Below, piece by piece: positions 1 through 7,418 of a DNA stretch of 64,000 nucleotides. The position numbers and the translations under genes were made by a program. The number at the start of each line of letters is the position of its first letter. Position 1 is the stretch's first letter. The stretch is taken from assembly GCF_041435215.1 (NCBI RefSeq), contig NZ_CP108394.1, positions 9,548,001 through 9,612,000 of the forward strand, given 5' to 3'. This stretch comes from Streptomyces sp. NBC_01314 (GTDB taxonomy: Bacteria > Actinomycetota > Actinomycetes > Streptomycetales > Streptomycetaceae). Below the pieces are notes generated by a model. It ran no database searches. It saw nothing but the letters and a program-made list of their open reading frames with translations, and had not been told where the DNA came from.

Positions 1-755
1 CTCAGGGCGCTGCGCAGCTGCCCCATGACGCAGGCCGCCGCCAGGCCGTGGCCGACCACGTCGCCCACGGCCACCGCGAGGCCCTCGCCGGGCAGGCCGA
101 CCAGGTCGTACCAGTCGCCGCACACGTTCAGCGCGCCGATGGCCGGCCGGTACCGTACGGCCGCGTCGTGCTGCCCGGTCGGGCCGGGCGGGGGCAGCAT
201 CGCCGCCTGCAGGGCCAGGGCGACCTCGCGTTCGTGGGCATGCGCCGTGCGCAGCCGTTCGTTGACCTCCTGCAGCTCGCGGGCGCGGGTGTACAGCTCG
301 GCCTCCAGCACCTGGGCCCGGCTGTCGCCGCCCGGGCCGCCCCGGGCGCGGATGAGTTCGGTGACCTCCTCGACCCGGTGGACGATCAGCGTCACCTTCC
401 CGTCGGGGCCGAGGACGGGTGCGTTGACCGGGCTCCAGTAGTGCTCCTGCCAGAGGCCGGGGCGCCGCGGGTCCTCGATGTCGTAGCGGAGCAGCGCCAT
501 CGTGTCGCGCTCGCCGGTGGCCACCGTGCGCAGCATCGACTCCCGGGTCTCCCGCATGCCGGCCGCGGCCGGTTCGTTCGGGTTCTCGGGGAAGACGTCG
601 AAGATGTAGCGGCCGAGGAGCTGCTCGCGGGAGCGCCCGGCAAGCCGCAGGAAGTCCTCGTTGGCGTCGGCGTACACGAGGTCGGGCGTGAGCAGCGCCA
701 CCATGCCGGGCAGTGCCCGGAAGACCTCCGCATAGTCGATATGCGGTTCCCTCAT
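1..755 (-). CDS. PAS domain-containing SpoIIE-family protein phosphatase (3' end outside window)
   Basis: Only the N-terminal 251 or so residues are present and the frame stays open to base 1. Residues 1-110 read as a PAS sensor domain (start MREPHIDYAEVFRALPG, then ANEDFLRLAGRSREQLLGR). A helical linker follows, with VEEVTELIRARGG and a coiled-coil-like stretch ending ERLRTAHAHEREVALALQ. The beginning of a PP2C/SpoIIE catalytic domain is then visible: QAAMLPP, a GDWYDL segment and the metal-binding DVVGHG followed by AAACVMGQLRSAL. Family members dephosphorylate anti-sigma-factor antagonists or similar partners in partner-switching control. The gene points out of the window, so substrate and neighbours are unknown. 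The ATG at 755 has a weak purine-rich stretch (AAGGCAGG) upstream. Confidence 0.85.
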   Translation of the reverse strand, partial: MREPHIDYAEVFRALPGMVALLTPDLVYADANEDFLRLAGRSREQLLGRYIFDVFPENPNEPAAAGMRETRESMLRTVATGERDTMALLRYDIEDPRRPGLWQEHYWSPVNAPVLGPDGKVTLIVHRVEEVTELIRARGGPGGDSRAQVLEAELYTRARELQEVNERLRTAHAHEREVALALQAAMLPPPGPTGQHDAAVRYRPAIGALNVCGDWYDLVGLPGEGLAVAVGDVVGHGLAAACVMGQLRSAL

Positions 756-1000
756 GTCCAGCCTGCCTTGGCGCCGAGCGTCGGTGTGCCGTTCCACGAT
801 AGGGGTGAACGGGCCGCGACAACCGGCAGATCCGCAGCATCGGTGCGGAGCTTCTCCCCGCCCGCCACTTCGGACGTCCCGCGCCCCCCACCGTCCCCAC
901 CGCGCACAGGCCGCCGTCCGGCCCCTGACCGGCCGTGCGCACCGGGCCGGGGGTGAGGACCGAAAGAGTGAAACAGCGAGACCCGGAACGTGCCCGCGAT

Positions 1001-1043
1001 CGTTCCTCCTCGGCCGCGCCGTGGGCGCGGCCGAGGAGGAACG
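1001..1043. terminator. Very long perfect hairpin (20-bp arms)
   Basis: Bases 1001-1020 and 1024-1043 are perfect reverse complements separated by only GTG (about 19 pairs once the loop is opened). It lies 52 bases beyond the stop of the leftward flavoprotein gene and upstream of the SpoIIE gene, so it best fits a terminator of the flavoprotein transcript. There is no U tract, as is common in Streptomyces. The gap 756-1094 holds nothing else I can support. Confidence 0.8.
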
Positions 1044-1094
1044 CGGTTCACAGGACCGGGGCGGGTTCCCCGGGCGCCCTGGGTCGGACGGGGG

Positions 1095-2591
1095 TCAGAA
1101 GATGCCCGGACCCGGGGTCAGGATGCCGCGCGGGTCGTACTGGTTCTTCCACGAGGTGAACTGCGCCCACATCGGGCCGTAGTGCGCCTGCCAGTCGGCT
1201 TCGGTGAACGCGCAGGCGCCGTGTGGGTAGCGCACGCCGCCGACGGCGGCCGCCTCCTGGTAGAAGCGGTAGTTGCGGTCCATCATCCGTGCCGCGAACT
1301 CGGGATCGGGGCCGGACCCGGCCGCGTCGGTGAGCACGCTGACCAGCCAGACCCAGGGCCCGCTCGCCCCGCTGGGAAGCCGCAGCAGCGGCCGGCCGTA
1401 GCTGGAACGCAGCATCGGGAAGACCAGCCCGAAACCTGTCGGGCCCAGGTCCTCGGCGGTCAACGACGAGAACACCGACTCGACGTACTCCTCGACGGCG
1501 CCGTCCGGCAGGAACAAATCCGACCAGGGCTTGACCTTCGCGTCCCAGTCCAGGTTCGCCGCGAAGGAGTCGTACATGTTGGTGACGAGGGAGATGTAGT
1601 CGAGATAGGGGGAGTCCTCGAAGGCCGCCGTGGCCGCTGCGGGGCTGAGCCCGCGGAGCAGGTGGGACGCGTCGGGCGCGTCACCCGGGTTGTGGAAGAC
1701 GGTGGCCCACAGCGTCAGGGGCTGTGCCGTGCCCGGCTGGGGAATGCTGCCGAGCGAGTCGAACTCGCCCCGGTTCGCCAGGGTGCGGGTGTCCTGGAAG
1801 AACGTCGGTATGTCCGTGTACCCGATCCGGTACGTGCGGGCCAGCTGCTTGGCCGGAACCAGGTCGATGGTCGCGCGCGTGATCACACCGCACTGCCCGA
1901 GTCCGGCGAGGGCCGCCTCGAACAGGTCGCTGTTCTGCGTGCCGGAGCACCACTTCAGCCGACCGTCGCCCGTGACCACCTGGAGCCGACGGGCGTGGTC
2001 GACCTGTGCGCCGGCCCGGTAGGCCGACATCATTCCGATGCCGCCCATGGACAGGGTCCCGCCGACCGTCGTCCTGATGTAGCTGGTGATCGACGCCGGT
2101 GTGAGGCCCTGCTCGTACGCGGCCTCGATCACGTCCTGCCACAGCACTCCGGCGTCGACGTCGGCGCCGTCCGTGCCGATCGAGTGGATCGTGTTCAGCG
2201 ACCGCATCTCGATGACCAGGCCACCGCTGACGAGCGGTTGGCCGAACATCGCGTGGTGTGCGCCGGCCGGTGCGACCTCGATGCCGTGGTCGGCGCAGAA
2301 ACCGACCATTTTCCGGATGTCCTGGACGGAACCCGGCCGGAGTACCGCGCACGGTCTTCTGAACACGATGTTGCCCTGGTCGTGCGCGTTCGCCGCGAGG
2401 GACTCCGCGTCGAACGTGAGAGTGCCGTCGAGAGAGGGCGCGGTGGCGAAAGCGGAGTTCTCCGCAGCCGCGGCCTCCGTGACCCATTGCCGGGAGACCA
2501 GGTCGAATCCGGCCACGAGCGCTATGGTCCCGGCTCCGAACCGGGACAGGAACTGACGCCTGTTGACGGCACCGTGCTCTTTGTGTGACAT
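1095..2591 (-). CDS. Tat-exported FAD-linked oxidoreductase, cytokinin dehydrogenase-like
   Basis: The protein is 498 residues. The N-terminus has a twin-arginine signal (NRRQFLSRFGAGTIALVAG), so export as a folded flavoprotein is expected. Residues about 40-240 form a BBE/VAO-type FAD-binding domain: RRPCAVLRPGSVQDI, a GAHHAMFGQ segment where family members attach or bind FAD, and VGGTLSMGGIG. The C-terminus matches the cytokinin-dehydrogenase substrate domain in pattern: NYRFYQEAAAVGGVRYPHG, then ADWQAHYGPMWAQF and YDPRGILTPGPGIF. Family enzymes oxidise cytokinins or other amines and alcohols; this substrate is inferred, not shown. I chose the ATG at 2591 because GGAGG lies 7 bases upstream and it starts the Tat signal; the longer frame to 2915 has no sensible N-terminus. 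Transcribed alone, ending at the hairpin at 1001-1043. Confidence 0.8.
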   Translation of the reverse strand: MSHKEHGAVNRRQFLSRFGAGTIALVAGFDLVSRQWVTEAAAAENSAFATAPSLDGTLTFDAESLAANAHDQGNIVFRRPCAVLRPGSVQDIRKMVGFCADHGIEVAPAGAHHAMFGQPLVSGGLVIEMRSLNTIHSIGTDGADVDAGVLWQDVIEAAYEQGLTPASITSYIRTTVGGTLSMGGIGMMSAYRAGAQVDHARRLQVVTGDGRLKWCSGTQNSDLFEAALAGLGQCGVITRATIDLVPAKQLARTYRIGYTDIPTFFQDTRTLANRGEFDSLGSIPQPGTAQPLTLWATVFHNPGDAPDASHLLRGLSPAAATAAFEDSPYLDYISLVTNMYDSFAANLDWDAKVKPWSDLFLPDGAVEEYVESVFSSLTAEDLGPTGFGLVFPMLRSSYGRPLLRLPSGASGPWVWLVSVLTDAAGSGPDPEFAARMMDRNYRFYQEAAAVGGVRYPHGACAFTEADWQAHYGPMWAQFTSWKNQYDPRGILTPGPGIF

Positions 2592-3165
2592 GACAGCCTC
2601 CGTGGTGTCGACGCGGCGGATCGTCGGCACGCCGCTCGTGTGTGTCGTTCTGTTTCTTGGAGCGGAATCAGCTGGGCGAGACGTGCGGGCCCGACGGCCG
2701 CGCTCCGCGACGAGCGCCCCCGACCCGAGCCCGGGGGCCGGGCAGGCGGTTCCCTTCGACAGCGATCTCCCCCTGAAGTTCCGCTTACCGTCCATCATGG
2801 CTTCCAGGAGGCTCGCCGCGCGGTGATCCGAATCATCAACTGCGGTGAGATGCAAGGTCGGTGAGCGAACGCACGAGTCAACGCCGCCCACGGGCAGGGC
2901 AGTCGACTTCGGCAATGCGGCTTGTGCCCGTGTTCACGACGTTCCGGTTGGACTCAACTGTCGCGACATCCGCCCAGGTTGACGCCTCGTCATCAGCGGG
3001 AGTGATGATACGATCACCGCACTTACCGAACGGACGGATGGGTGCAAAAGGAGCATCCATCGTCTTTGGTGAATTCCTCGTGGCAACCCTGGAATGGCTG
3101 ACCTTCGGTACGTGTGAATTGACAGGAATTCAGTAGCTGGCTATCAGCCGCCTGAAGAGGGTCTC
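2592..3165. other. Intergenic region between divergent flavoprotein and conservon genes
   Basis: 574 bases without a convincing gene; short frames here lack ribosome sites and family features. It holds the conservon promoter (3119-3147) and a small palindrome, GTGAT-N6-ATCAC, at 3002-3017 that could be a binding site. No promoter for the leftward flavoprotein gene could be assigned with confidence. Confidence 0.5.
3119..3147 (+). promoter_or_regulatory. Sigma-70-type promoter for the conservon operon
   Basis: TTGACA at 3119-3124, exactly 17 bases, then TATCAG at 3142-3147. The expected start of transcription is near 3154, about 12 bases before the cvnA ATG, with GAGGG just upstream of that ATG. 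This is a close fit to a housekeeping HrdB-type promoter. Confidence 0.7.
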
Positions 3166-4371
3166 ATGACGCAATACATACAAAATCCGGCGCTCTGGGC
3201 ACTCCTTGTCGTAACCCTTTTCGCCGCCGCCCTCATCGTTCGTCAGCGACGGGCGGCGCGGAAATTACGGCAGGAGATCGCAGGGCTCAGAAACCACTAC
3301 GGTGAGTTGGAGAGCCAATACTCGGATTCCGTCCGCTCGGCCCAGCAGGAAGCCGAGGGGGAGACGAGGACAGCCCTGAAGTCCGCCATGCGGACACTGC
3401 AGGGTCTCGCCGCCGAGCAGCAGCGCATCATCTCCGGGCTGCAGCGCAAGTACGGCGACTCCGTCATGCTCCAGGACCTCCTGGAGATCGACCACATGAA
3501 CGCACAGTTCGGCCGGCGGGCCCAGTCCATCGCCGTGCTGTGCGAGGGCTGGCTCGGCCGGCACCGTGATGTGGCCTCGGTCTACGACGTCGTCCGCAGC
3601 GCCCAGGGCAGGATCCGCCATTTCCAGCGGGCGCACATCCTGTCGAAGGTCGACTTCGGCGTCACCAGCCGGGCCGTCGAACCGGTGGCGCTGGCCCTCG
3701 CGGAGCTGCTCGACAACGCGACCAGCTACTCCAGCCCGGACACCGTGGTCGAGATCAACGTCCGGTCCGTGCCCAAGGGCGTCTGCATCATCGTCGACGA
3801 CGCCGGTGTCGGCATGAACGAGGAGGAGAAGGCCAGGGCCGAGAAGCTCCTGACGAGCGAGCGGGTCACGGGCGTCTCCGGCCTGGGCAACCCGCCGCAG
3901 TTCGGCTTCGCGGTGATCGGTGTGCTCTGCGAGCGGTTCGGCTTCACGGTGTCGGTGGACTCCACCTCCCCCTACGGAGGGGTGCGGGCGGTCGTGCTGC
4001 TGCCCGACGACCTGCTCACCAGCATGCCGGAGCCGAAGCAGCCGACGGTGTCGATGGACTCGGTGGCGCCGAGGGAGGAGCCGTCGGTCGTCGAGACACG
4101 TCCCTCGGTGTACGAGCCCACCCCCGAGCCCTCGCTGCCCGTCGCCACGACCGAGGACGGTCTGCCCAAGCGGCGGCGCAAGCGGCCGATGGCCCTGGTC
4201 TCGACCAGCCCGTCCGCCCCGGCCGCCCCGAAGCGCCGCAGCGAGGAGACGGCAGCGATCATGGCCGCCTTCAAGCAGGGCACGGACGCCGGCCGCGCCA
4301 CACATCCGGAGGCGGGGGAGCGGCCGGGCGGTACCCGTGACGCAAGCAGCGAAGGGCACGAGGTCCAATGA
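3166..4371 (+). CDS. cvnA: Conservon sensor-like ATPase CvnA
   Basis: A 401-residue protein with one N-terminal membrane segment (residues about 8-26, ALWALLVVTLFAAALIV) followed by a basic helix and a long alpha-helical region. A GHKL/HATPase domain lies at about 165-285: N-box LAELLDNATSY, then IIVDDAGVGMNEEE, then GLGNPPQFGFAVIG and a closing YGGVRAVVLLP. The C-terminal ~110 residues are Pro/Glu-rich and basic, probably disordered. CvnA proteins resemble histidine kinases but lack a clear phosphoacceptor His box. Together with CvnB-D they form a membrane-associated GTPase signalling unit compared with eukaryotic G-protein systems. This is the short CvnA class without a large extracellular sensor. 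It overlaps cvnB by 4 bases (ATGA). Confidence 0.9.
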   Translation: MTQYIQNPALWALLVVTLFAAALIVRQRRAARKLRQEIAGLRNHYGELESQYSDSVRSAQQEAEGETRTALKSAMRTLQGLAAEQQRIISGLQRKYGDSVMLQDLLEIDHMNAQFGRRAQSIAVLCEGWLGRHRDVASVYDVVRSAQGRIRHFQRAHILSKVDFGVTSRAVEPVALALAELLDNATSYSSPDTVVEINVRSVPKGVCIIVDDAGVGMNEEEKARAEKLLTSERVTGVSGLGNPPQFGFAVIGVLCERFGFTVSVDSTSPYGGVRAVVLLPDDLLTSMPEPKQPTVSMDSVAPREEPSVVETRPSVYEPTPEPSLPVATTEDGLPKRRRKRPMALVSTSPSAPAAPKRRSEETAAIMAAFKQGTDAGRATHPEAGERPGGTRDASSEGHEVQ

Positions 4372-4769
4372 ACAACGATCTTTCTTGGATGCTTGACAGC
4401 GCCTTGGAGATCCCCGGAGCTATCCACGCGGTTCTGGTCTCCTCCGACGGGCTGCTGAGGGCCCGTTCGAAGGGAGTGGACAAGGACGACGCGGACAAGG
4501 CCGCCGCCGCGATGAGCGGCATGCAGTCGCTCAGCCGATCGCTGGCGTTCTTCTGCTCCCGGTCGGATCTGCGCTGGCAGCAGACCCTGGTCGAGTTCGA
4601 CGGCGGCTGGATCTTCCTGATCTCGGCCGGTGACGGCGCCTACCTCGCCGTGTCGGCCTCCTCCGACGTCGACATGGCGGACATCACCTTCCGGATGCAG
4701 CAGCTCGTCGGCCAGTTGGGCAAGGTCATGACCGCTCCGCCCCGGGAGAGCAGCGTGGTGGGGCCGTGA
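4368..4769 (+). CDS. cvnB: Roadblock/LC7-domain protein CvnB
   Basis: 133 residues, a single roadblock/LC7 domain. It opens with LSWMLDSALEIPGAIHAVLVSSDGLL and shows the family core DKAAAAMSGMQSLSRSL and FLISAGDGAYLAV. In actinobacterial conservons this domain is thought to act on, or scaffold, the CvnD GTPase, by analogy with MglB acting on MglA. It overlaps both neighbours by 4 bases, indicating translational coupling within the conservon. Confidence 0.9.
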   Translation: MNNDLSWMLDSALEIPGAIHAVLVSSDGLLRARSKGVDKDDADKAAAAMSGMQSLSRSLAFFCSRSDLRWQQTLVEFDGGWIFLISAGDGAYLAVSASSDVDMADITFRMQQLVGQLGKVMTAPPRESSVVGP

Positions 4770-5143
4770 ACGATTTCGACAAGCAGGAGCTCGAGGCCAC
4801 CGAATTAGTGCGGTCGTACGTCATCACCGGCGGCCGCAGCCTTCCCGGCGAGAGCCAGTTCTCGCTGATCACACTGGTCACAGCGGTGACCGACCAGCAG
4901 CAGCGGCCTGCCCGCCTCTCGCCCGAGGAGCAGAACCTGCTGCGGATGTGTGTCGGCGGCTATCTCTCCGTCGCCGAGATCTCAGGACACCTCCACCTGC
5001 CGGTGGGGGTGGTGAAGATTCTGCTGGCCGCCCTCTCCGAGGCCGGCTACCTCGTCACCCGCCCGCCGGTGACGCGTGCTCCCGTCGCCAACCTGAAGAT
5101 TCTCGAGGAGGTGCTCAATGGTCTCCAGTCCAAGTTTGGATGA
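4766..5143 (+). CDS. cvnC: DUF742 protein CvnC
   Basis: 125 residues of the DUF742 family, the invariant third member of conservons. Recognisable segments are LVRSYVITGGRSLP near the start and a winged-helix-like C-terminal half, LSVAEISGHLHLPVGVVKILLAALSEAGYL. The HTH-like part suggests protein or DNA contacts, but the biochemical role is not established. The start overlaps cvnB by 4 bases, and the end overlaps the cvnD start by 26 bases. Confidence 0.88.
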   Translation: MNDFDKQELEATELVRSYVITGGRSLPGESQFSLITLVTAVTDQQQRPARLSPEEQNLLRMCVGGYLSVAEISGHLHLPVGVVKILLAALSEAGYLVTRPPVTRAPVANLKILEEVLNGLQSKFG

Positions 5144-5711
5144 GCGGGCGTACGTCCCGGGCGGAGAGACGCAGACCGCCGTGAAGATCCTCGTCGTCGG
5201 GCACTTCGCGGTGGGGAAGACCACGTTCATCGGGTCGATCTCCGAGATCTCGCCGCTCTCCACCGAGGAGACGATGACCCAGGCGGGCGAGGCGATCGAC
5301 GATCTCAAGGGCGTCCAGGGCAAGACCACCACCACGGTCGCCATGGACTTCGGCCGGCTCACCGTCAGCGACCGCGTCGTGCTGTATCTCTTCGGCACAC
5401 CCGGCCAGCAGCGCTTCGTGCAGATGTGGGAGGACATGGCACGCGGCGCCCTCGGGGCGCTGGTGCTGGTCGACCCCGAGCGGCTGGCCGACTCGTTCGC
5501 CGTGATCGACCTGATCGAGCAGTACGGACTCGACTACGCGATCGCGGTCAACCATTTCGACGGCACGTCCATACGTGACGCAAGGGCACTGCGTGAAGCG
5601 CTGGATCTGCTCGACGACACCCCCATCGTCACGTGCGACGCACGGGACGAGCGGTCGTCGGCCGAAGCACTGATCACGCTCGTCCGCTACTTGATGGACC
5701 GTGCCCGTTAG
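5118..5711 (+). CDS. cvnD: Conservon GTP/ATP-binding protein CvnD
   Basis: 197 residues, a small Ras-like GTPase of the conservon type. The P-loop is GHFAVGKTT (residues about 27-35), the switch region contains TTTVAMDFGRL, and LFGTPGQQRF stands for the G3 motif. AVNHFDG replaces the usual NKxD base-specificity motif, as is common for CvnD. The ATG at 5118 lies inside the end of cvnC and is preceded by GAGGAGG, supporting this start. It is the probable output switch of the CvnA-D complex. Confidence 0.88.
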   Translation: MVSSPSLDERAYVPGGETQTAVKILVVGHFAVGKTTFIGSISEISPLSTEETMTQAGEAIDDLKGVQGKTTTTVAMDFGRLTVSDRVVLYLFGTPGQQRFVQMWEDMARGALGALVLVDPERLADSFAVIDLIEQYGLDYAIAVNHFDGTSIRDARALREALDLLDDTPIVTCDARDERSSAEALITLVRYLMDRAR

Positions 5712-5724
5712 GAGCAGAGCAGAC

Positions 5725-7065
5725 ATGACCTCCGATTCCACCTTTCCCGCACCCCCGCCGGGCTGTCCGGCCCACGGCAGCGGACTGCGGGTTCCGCTGT
5801 ACGGGCCGGAGTACGCGGCCGACCCCCAGGCGTACTACGCGCACATGCGGCACTACGGGCCGACCGCGCCCGTCGAGATCGCGCCCGGTGTGGAGGCGAC
5901 CCTCGTCACCGACCACGCGACCGCGCTGAGACTGCTCCAGGACTCCGGCAACTTCCGTAAGGACGCGCGCCGTTGGCGGGACGTCGCCGAAGGCAGGATC
6001 GGCCCGGAGAACCCGGTCGTACCGATGCTGGGGTACCGCCCCAACGCCATGTTCACCGACGGCGCCGAGCACGCGCGGCTCCGCCAGGCCATCACCGACA
6101 GCCTGGCCAAGGTCGACTCCCGCCGCATCAGCGACATGACCAAGCGGGCCTCCGACTACCTCCTGGCCCAGGTCTCCGCCCGCGGTTCCATCGACCTGAT
6201 GAACGACTACGTCAAGCAGCTGCCGCTGCTCGTGTTCAACGAGCTGTTCGGCTGCCCGGCGGACATCGGCGACCGGGTCGTCTTCGGCATCTCCGGAGTC
6301 TTCGAAGGCGTCAACGCCGAGAAGGCGAACGAGGTGCTGGGTCAGGCCGTGTTCGAACTGGTCGCGCTCAAGCGGGCCCGGCCGGGCGACGACGTCACCT
6401 CGTACCTGATGCGGCACGAGGCGCGGCTGACTGACGAGGAACTGGTCCACCAGCTGATCCTGCTGCTGGGCGCGGGCGCCGAGCCGCTGCGCAACCTCAT
6501 CGGCAACACCCTGCACCGGCTGCTCATCCACGACCGGTACGCCGACGGCGGCCTCATCGAGGAGGCCATCGACGACACGCTGTGGGAGAACCCGCCCATG
6601 GCGAACTACGCGCCGCACTACCCCGCGGCCGACCTGGAGTTCGGCGGGACGAAGATGCGGGCCGGAGATCTGGTCCTCGTCAGCATGACGGCCGCCAACA
6701 CCGACCCGGCGCTCGCGACGGCCCGTCGGACGGGCGGCAGGCGGGCCCACCTGTCCTGGAGCGCCGGCCCGCACGCCTGCCCCTCCAAGGAACTCGCCCG
6801 GCTCGTCACCATGGTGGCCATCGAGAACCTGCTCAACCGGCTGCACGACATCGAACTCGCGGTGCCCGAGGACAGCCTGACCTGGCGTCCGGGCCCCTTC
6901 CACCGTGCGCTCGCCGCGCTGCCCTGCCGCTTCACCCCGCAGGTGATGCAGCGGCCGAACCCGCCCCGCGCGACGGAGACATCCGCACGTGGCGAGAACG
7001 CCCCGGCGGGCCGGAAGGCGGAGCGAGGTGTGTGGGGCTCCTTCCTCTCCTGGTTGAAGGGGTGA
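5725..7065 (+). CDS. cvnE: Conservon cytochrome P450 (CYP157-like), no ExxR motif
   Basis: 446 residues. The heme-binding loop WSAGPHACPS supplies the Cys ligand. The I-helix reads LLLGAGAEPLRN, without the usual acid-alcohol pair. The K-helix, which normally carries ExxR, reads DDTLWENPP, so neither Glu nor Arg is in place. Loss of ExxR is a published feature of the CYP157 family found in S. coelicolor conservons, and position and sequence fit that family. The ATG at 5725 has GGAG upstream and is preferred over the GTG at 5701. The last 45 or so residues (after RFTPQVMQRP) are a polar tail with WGSFLSWLKG at the end, possibly amphipathic. Last gene of the conservon. Confidence 0.85.
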   Translation: MTSDSTFPAPPPGCPAHGSGLRVPLYGPEYAADPQAYYAHMRHYGPTAPVEIAPGVEATLVTDHATALRLLQDSGNFRKDARRWRDVAEGRIGPENPVVPMLGYRPNAMFTDGAEHARLRQAITDSLAKVDSRRISDMTKRASDYLLAQVSARGSIDLMNDYVKQLPLLVFNELFGCPADIGDRVVFGISGVFEGVNAEKANEVLGQAVFELVALKRARPGDDVTSYLMRHEARLTDEELVHQLILLLGAGAEPLRNLIGNTLHRLLIHDRYADGGLIEEAIDDTLWENPPMANYAPHYPAADLEFGGTKMRAGDLVLVSMTAANTDPALATARRTGGRRAHLSWSAGPHACPSKELARLVTMVAIENLLNRLHDIELAVPEDSLTWRPGPFHRALAALPCRFTPQVMQRPNPPRATETSARGENAPAGRKAERGVWGSFLSWLKG

Positions 7066-7414
7066 CGCACGCCACAGCCTGTGTCAGAAGGCACTGCATG
7101 AGTATTCAACCAAAGGGGTAGTAACGCGGCGAAATTCGTGGTGACCAACGAACAAAGGGAGGTGTCGTGGACCACATATCCACCGGCGCCGCTTCTGCTC
7201 GACATCCGGACATTTCCCGCCGCTCCCGACGGCACACCGCCTTATCCCACGCGGAGGCCACGAGGGGCGAGACCCGCCACCTGTCGCCGCGACACGAGAT
7301 ACCCGCCGAGGTCGGCGGGTATCTTTCTGTGTCCTCCCGCCCTCTCGGCCCCCACGGGGCAAAACCCTCGCCCCAGGCCCCGTCCCCGCACTCCGAGCAA
7401 CGGCGGGAGCACCG
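7066..7414 (+). other. Leader region between conservon and prenyltransferase-tryptophanase gene
   Basis: This 349-base stretch holds a 7-codon frame (7098-7121, MSIQPKG), a small frame with a good ribosome site (7167-7418) and the strong hairpin at 7297-7324. There is no obvious -35/-10 pair between 7066 and 7297, so the hairpin could end the conservon transcript or act within a leader RNA. Confidence 0.5.
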
Positions 7415-7418
7415 GTGA
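7167..7418 (+). CDS. Small upstream reading frame overlapping the prenyltransferase start
   Basis: An 83-codon frame beginning GTG at 7167, 4 bases after AAAGGGAGG, a better ribosome site than most in the window. Its TGA overlaps the GTG start of the next gene by 4 bases, the arrangement used for translational coupling. The peptide (start MDHISTGAASARHPD) is Arg/His/Pro-rich with no recognisable domain, and the hairpin at 7297-7324 lies inside it. It may be a leader whose translation opens or closes that hairpin, or a chance frame. It has no Trp codons, so classical Trp attenuation is not supported. Confidence 0.3.
   Translation: MDHISTGAASARHPDISRRSRRHTALSHAEATRGETRHLSPRHEIPAEVGGYLSVSSRPLGPHGAKPSPQAPSPHSEQRREHR
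7297..7328 (+). terminator. Intrinsic terminator or attenuator upstream of prenyltransferase-tryptophanase
   Basis: Bases 7297-7309 and 7312-7324 are perfectly complementary (AGATACCCGCCGA against TCGGCGGGTATCT). This gives about 12 pairs with a 4-base loop, immediately followed by TTTCTGT. That is unusually close to a textbook rho-independent terminator for Streptomyces. It lies 232 bases past the conservon and only about 90 bases before the GTG at 7415. Confidence 0.75.

Noticed and set aside
990..2588. A 532-codon rightward frame opposite the flavoprotein gene
   Set aside because: The opposite strand encodes a complete Tat-exported FAD enzyme with a good ribosome site; this frame is low-complexity.
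7138..7297. Trp-codon leader peptide of the tnaC or trpL type before the tryptophanase
   Set aside because: The frames here contain at most one Trp codon and no cluster of them, so the classical mechanisms are not supported.
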